NCBI GenBank assembly: GCA_046153945.1
Contig: JBJXFF010000201.1
Span: 1-64,000 of the forward strand
DNA length: 64,000 nt
From: SXOA01 sp046153945
Lineage (GTDB): Bacteria > Planctomycetota > Planctomycetia > Pirellulales > Pirellulaceae
Direction of reading: 5' to 3'
The position numbers and the translations under genes are program-made. Shown piece by piece: positions 62,201-64,000 of the stretch (the first letter of the stretch is position 1; every line of letters starts with the position of its first letter). The notes under the pieces were generated by a model that saw only the letters and a list, made by a program, of their open reading frames with translations, was not told the origin of the DNA and searched no databases.

Positions 62201-63578
62201 TTGTCCCTCCCGCTCCGAATGAATTCACACCTACGTTCCAAGGGCGGCCGGTCGAGGGAAGTGGCGTGGGGCTGGTGGGAACCTCCAGATGGCTGTTGTC
62301 CCAATCGATTTCTGGATTCGGTTCATGGAAGTGCAGGTTCGGCGGGACAATGCCGTGCTGAGCGGTCAAAGCGGCCTTAATGAAACTGGCAATCCCCGAG
62401 GCACCTTCCAAGTGCCCCAAGTTCGTCTTCACCGAGCCCATCAAGCACCGCTCACCCTCCGCGCGATTGCGGCCGAGGACGGCACCCAAAGAGAGGCTTT
62501 CGACGGGGTCCCCTACGCGGGTCCCCGTGCCGTGGGCTTCGACGAAATTCACAGTAAGTGGATCGATTTCCGCGTCGGCATAGACCGCTTCCAAAAGCTC
62601 AATCTGCGAAACGACGTTGGGGACTGTGAATCCCTCGGGCAGATAGCCATCCTGATTCACGGCCGAGCCGCGCACCACGGCGTAGATCGCGTCTCCATCG
62701 GCCAGCGCTTTGCTGAGCGGCTTGAGAATGACCACTCCCGCTCCTTCGCCGCGAACATAACCATTGGCGGAGGCGTCAAAAGCTTTGCAATACTGATCCG
62801 GATTCAAAAAGCCGGCCTTGGACAACATCATGGACGATTCCGGCCTGAGCATCACGCTGACGCCGCCGGCAATCGCCAGGTCCGCTTCCCCCCCCCACAG
62901 GCTGCGACAAGCCAGGTGGACCGCCACCAGCGAGCTGGAGCAAGCCGTATCGACCGTAATGCTGGGACCTTTCAGATTGAAGTCGTAGGAGATGCGGTTC
63001 GCCAGCGGCGAAACGGCGGTTCCCATGGCCACATACGGATTGATCTCGTCGCGCTGCTCGCTGGCGGTCTGCATGCAGAGATAGTCGTACATGAATGACC
63101 CGACGAAGACGGACGTCCGCGTGCCGTCGAGCTGGTCACGCCGCAAGCCGGCATCTTCCATCGCTTCATGAGTCACTTCCAGAAGCAAGCGCTGCTGCGG
63201 GTCGATCCGCTGGGCTTCGGTCGGAAAGTACCCAAAGAACTCGGCATCGAACATGTCGACGCCGTCGATGAAGCCGCCCTTGGCGTTCCGAATGTAGCCT
63301 GATTTTTCCGGGTTGGTGTCGTGAAATCGCGAGTGTTTCCAGCGATTCTCCGGCACGCTCCGGATGGCATTGATCCCGCGGAGCAAAGCGTCCCAGAAAA
63401 CCGGGGGCGAATTGAGCCCGCCAGGAAGTCGGCAGCCGATGCCGATGACAGCCAGGGGTTCGCGCTGCGGGGAATTCAAGGGAGGATCTAAATTCCGCGG
63501 AGCAAGACTTGATGGCAAGGGAGACTCCTCGCGGATTTTTGGGACAACGAGTGAACCTCGTTCAATCGCCTTGGGCAC
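56238..63578 (-). CDS. Single-module, fully reducing type I polyketide synthase with thioesterase
   Basis: A 2446-residue megasynthase starting at GTG with GGGAGG four bases before. Domains: KS with DTACSSS (Cys near 212), EAHGTGT (near 348) and the NLGHLEG His; AT with GHSIGE (Ser near 668) and VAYHSHHM, which favours malonyl-CoA; DH with HQVDGEIVFP (His near 971) and LLDACLH; a structural KR-like subdomain; ER with HSAAGGVGG (near 1604); KR with SGGASGFG (near 1806), LDD and YAAAN (near 1953); ACP with LGLDSLM (Ser near 2118); and a GrsT-like thioesterase with GHSYGG (near 2277) and GDHWF. All catalytic residues look intact, so a fully reduced chain released by hydrolysis or lactonisation is expected. 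No methyltransferase domain or carrier-activating PPTase gene is in the window. Confidence 0.95.
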   Translation of the reverse strand: MPKAIERGSLVVPKIREESPLPSSLAPRNLDPPLNSPQREPLAVIGIGCRLPGGLNSPPVFWDALLRGINAIRSVPENRWKHSRFHDTNPEKSGYIRNAKGGFIDGVDMFDAEFFGYFPTEAQRIDPQQRLLLEVTHEAMEDAGLRRDQLDGTRTSVFVGSFMYDYLCMQTASEQRDEINPYVAMGTAVSPLANRISYDFNLKGPSITVDTACSSSLVAVHLACRSLWGGEADLAIAGGVSVMLRPESSMMLSKAGFLNPDQYCKAFDASANGYVRGEGAGVVILKPLSKALADGDAIYAVVRGSAVNQDGYLPEGFTVPNVVSQIELLEAVYADAEIDPLTVNFVEAHGTGTRVGDPVESLSLGAVLGRNRAEGERCLMGSVKTNLGHLEGASGIASFIKAALTAQHGIVPPNLHFHEPNPEIDWDNSHLEVPTSPTPLPSTGRPWNVGVNSFGAGGTNAHVVLQSLSSASSGESGHAATKGEVSKSEKLYVLSAAHRDSLRTLALRHADFLSSTEQRLEDIAFSAFTRRSHYPHLLAIVGESSKDIEERLRKYSDGQVDSATLTRTITKKKRPKLAFVFSGQGGQWAGMGRQLMQQEPVFRHWMEEIDAAFQRLAGWSLLVELQKDEQDSRIHDTVVVQPAVMAIQIALVKLYEHYGIRPDGFVGHSIGEVAAGYAAGALTLEQAVQVIFHRSQAQNLASGKGAMLAVGLELEEARALIKGYEGRVSIGAVNGPEMLTLSGDPEPLEQIARMLEGRGVFNRPVRVQVAYHSHHMEPIKEMMREALDDIQGVETFTPLYSTVTGQCESGRHLGPDYWYRNARLPVLFTSALGTMLQHNFDTFVEIGPHPVLVSGSEALFKKLDADAMIAPSMTRREEEVTVFLQSLAQLAARGLQPNTELMFGSGRRYVRLPTYAWQHSRHWFEAPAAAELRRGRFEHPFLKRQTQMVTENGLAVWEATLDPQKFPYLRDHQVDGEIVFPATGHLELAWAVASEQFRHESVFLENLHFDSPLILPANSRHPLEVRLEIVSGEGDYAICTRPADALPESPWSKHSTGRINTVHDRFEKSAASLDEIRQQFRAADVLPVEPFYATIAAAGLGYGEKFRCIQELWHQEHEMLARVRLSDDLVPESQPLAVHPALLDACLHVVFADVHRNGEPDRIYLPYRIERVRFHRRPTQSVWCYVRATRNDKEYLCSDTLLFDEAGELVAEVLGLTCKRLMGAGSHQSDALYEGCYEYRWLPAPRDAELHLRINDYTNAVLIADPSAQVDELVMRLTAEGIRPRVFRISPQRSFDELLADVALDRRTLIVFASGLTMVDPAWNGLDHCPYVPSLMHLAQTLHKREGVSRLCVVTSSAAGVSGDWQLDLGQAILHGMARVINNECPNIPLTVIDLNASSSLEELDALVGELLYIRRDQDESEIAIRGAKRFVRQLIAVDRESAEEMATSEEAGVGGAYRADVSVPGALDQIVFRRTPLAQLGVNDVEIAVQAAALNFKDVMNAMGLLPASAVSGGLACDRLGLEVAGRVLNTGQLVRHVQVGDEVIARVADGFSGRVTTPGHCVAHKPKQLTPSQAAAIPVVYITAWYSLCHLARLQCGETVLIHSAAGGVGGAAIQLAQRAGAKVIVTAGTKEKRAFLRQSGVEHVFDSRSLDFYNHVREVTGGCGVDVVLNSLTGRFITQSLKCLAPFGRFVELGKSDIYRNSKLSLERLGDNVSYFVVDVDRLAMQRPELHRRVMTEVVALFERGELAPHEITEFPISKLPEAMKFMTRAAYHGKIVMNMEEERVRTLPPQSAAFRSDRCYLISGGASGFGLEVAKWMADRGARHLVLLSRSGPKSDADRVAVESMQSQGVQILLAHGDVADRSAIDRLIERIRVELPPLAGVVHGAALLDDASLPKMDMARFQRVFGPKAQGAWNLHAAALAAGVDLDFFLMLSSISSVLGLVGQLNYAAANYFQDSLAEFRRQQGLPATSVNLGVLGSYAGMSKAENDVQDIIGLLASQGMLVMPLADVLGKIEAALIQQATQRMTSRFDWGRFRTAYPHLLRDARFVDHLSDAALSRSNRPRNSSLRSALLELEPGQQQERLQQELSEKLARILDTLPEKLDADASIDNLGLDSLMLTDLQVWITRLLDINVPLIKLLKGPSISTLAADLLSQLESSGTSDIATRQRTSVGSPTFTLADLEGVQILNPWLIRGRGAENSSYRLICFHSMGVGASLFTGFLLNPPEDCDILAIQTPGRENRMGEPVVESLEQLVELIVPQLLPLFDRPVVIWGHSYGGIVASEVIRRLRESHHKEPAHYVVSGTLPPHLVHLLQKRDTLLKAMIADNSPEYLISLSRYVDDPEFIKSILPLMRRDYPLLRGYRYHPNTPLNCPITAFAARQDDMVYRDEIQEWAQHTDGGFELIEFDGDHWFLNRNRERITAILQGIAIHFQQFAEGQVVV

Positions 63579-63800
63579 GCAACCTCCCCACCGTCCGTGG
63601 CTCTACAAAATTATCAAGAATCAGCCGAAAGGAGGGGAGATAATCGGACTTCCCTGGGAGAAGTCTATCGTATCATCCCAAGTGCCGATTGCAATCGCAA
63701 CTTGTTTTGCCATCTCGGTGCAAGGATGACACAGGCTACTGATGAAGTAGAAACAGGTTTGGAGGCCCAAAGAACCGAGTCGGAATAGACCGCCATACAC

Positions 63801-63941
63801 CTATTTCTCGCAGCAGGTCGCATAGGAGCAGCAGACCATCTCGCAGCAGCCGTGGTCCTTGCCGAATGGCGAAGAGATGCAGCAGGGGCTGCTGTTAGGC
63901 GCGATGATGCCAATAACCGGGATCGCGGCTGGAATGCGCAA
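63801..63941 (-). CDS. Possible 46-residue Cys-rich peptide
   Basis: A short frame from a TTG start reads LRIPAAIPVIGIIAPN, then a tail with four CC pairs (SPCC, HGCC, VCCS, ATCC). The hydrophobic N-terminus could be a short signal or membrane segment. There is no clear ribosome site, and an ATG lies in another frame just upstream, so it may be broken or spurious. It sits about 220 bases upstream of the PKS start on the same strand. The rest of 63579-64000 shows no gene; it should contain the PKS promoter, which I cannot place. Confidence 0.25.
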   Translation of the reverse strand: MRIPAAIPVIGIIAPNSSPCCISSPFGKDHGCCEMVCCSYATCCEK

Positions 63942-64000
63942 GTGCGGCGATCATAATCTTGTCGGGCAAGATACGGTATAAGATGCTATCGGGATATCGG

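Noticed and set aside
56238..63578. Modular multi-enzyme PKS cluster with tailoring genes
   Set aside because: Only one module is present, and no methyltransferase, oxygenase, transporter or PPTase gene lies in the window, so a classical cluster cannot be claimed.

Overview
This is a single contiguous stretch of a planctomycete chromosome, most like the Pirellulales/Gemmatales side of the phylum. The genus cannot be fixed from the window. The evidence is the combination of a PVC-type heme-binding cytochrome domain fused to a sugar dehydrogenase (27832-30789), a protein with two TIGR03000-like domains and a Gly/Ser repeat tract (32797-33834), Tat-type RR signals on secreted enzymes, a small membrane protein starting with an NPYESP-like motif (48800-49111), a 32-residue basic protein beside a FabZ homologue (18542-18640), and a reduced, divergent murE-murB-ftsQ set. 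By eye the DNA is moderately GC-rich, which produces many long shadow reading frames opposite real genes. No tRNA, rRNA or CRISPR array was seen.

Layout. 1-5.3 kb: a truncated gene at the edge, a FabG-like reductase with a coupled membrane-anchored partner, a small lipoprotein, an HtrA-type protease and nadD. 5.4-10.8 kb: a Ser/Thr kinase with a TPR tail, an outer-membrane-like protein, a PAP2 phosphatase and a DUF374 acyltransferase. 10.8-16.2 kb, minus strand: a Tat-exported sugar isomerase-like protein with a terpene-cyclase-like alpha-barrel protein, a membrane C39 peptidase and a secreted alpha/beta hydrolase. 16.2-26 kb: an HSD10-like reductase, a trmB-fabZ-small basic protein operon, aroC, an AsmA-like protein, then divergent murE, murB and ftsQ. 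26-32.6 kb: a ceramidase-family enzyme, a three-heme PQQ-type dehydrogenase and an HTTM-protein pair. 32.8-38.7 kb: the TIGR03000 protein, several small planctomycete proteins, and a coupled VWA/RsmC-like pair. 38.7-49.1 kb: creatininase-MFS-glpD, an aldehyde dehydrogenase, and divergent acyl-CoA synthetase and acyl-CoA dehydrogenase genes.

49.1-64 kb is the most distinctive part. After a 0.7 kb block of palindromic repeats, two giant minus-strand genes lie 86 bp apart. The upstream one is a 2446-residue, single-module, fully reducing type I polyketide synthase (KS-AT-DH-ER-KR-ACP-TE). The downstream one is a 2100-residue regulator (protein-kinase-like domain with HRN in place of HRD, AAA-type ATPase, helical repeats, GAF, histidine kinase, two receivers, HPt). 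The probable co-transcription of a megasynthase with a signalling megaprotein is the best candidate here for an undescribed system. How the two work together is inference.

Several genes look catalytically eroded: MurE-like motifs, a nuclease-like protein, an acyltransferase with a shortened core, and the pseudokinase domain. Intergenic DNA carries several palindrome families, including a mirror-symmetric REP-like block at 49133-49355 and two fused 18-bp perfect palindromes at 46759-46790.
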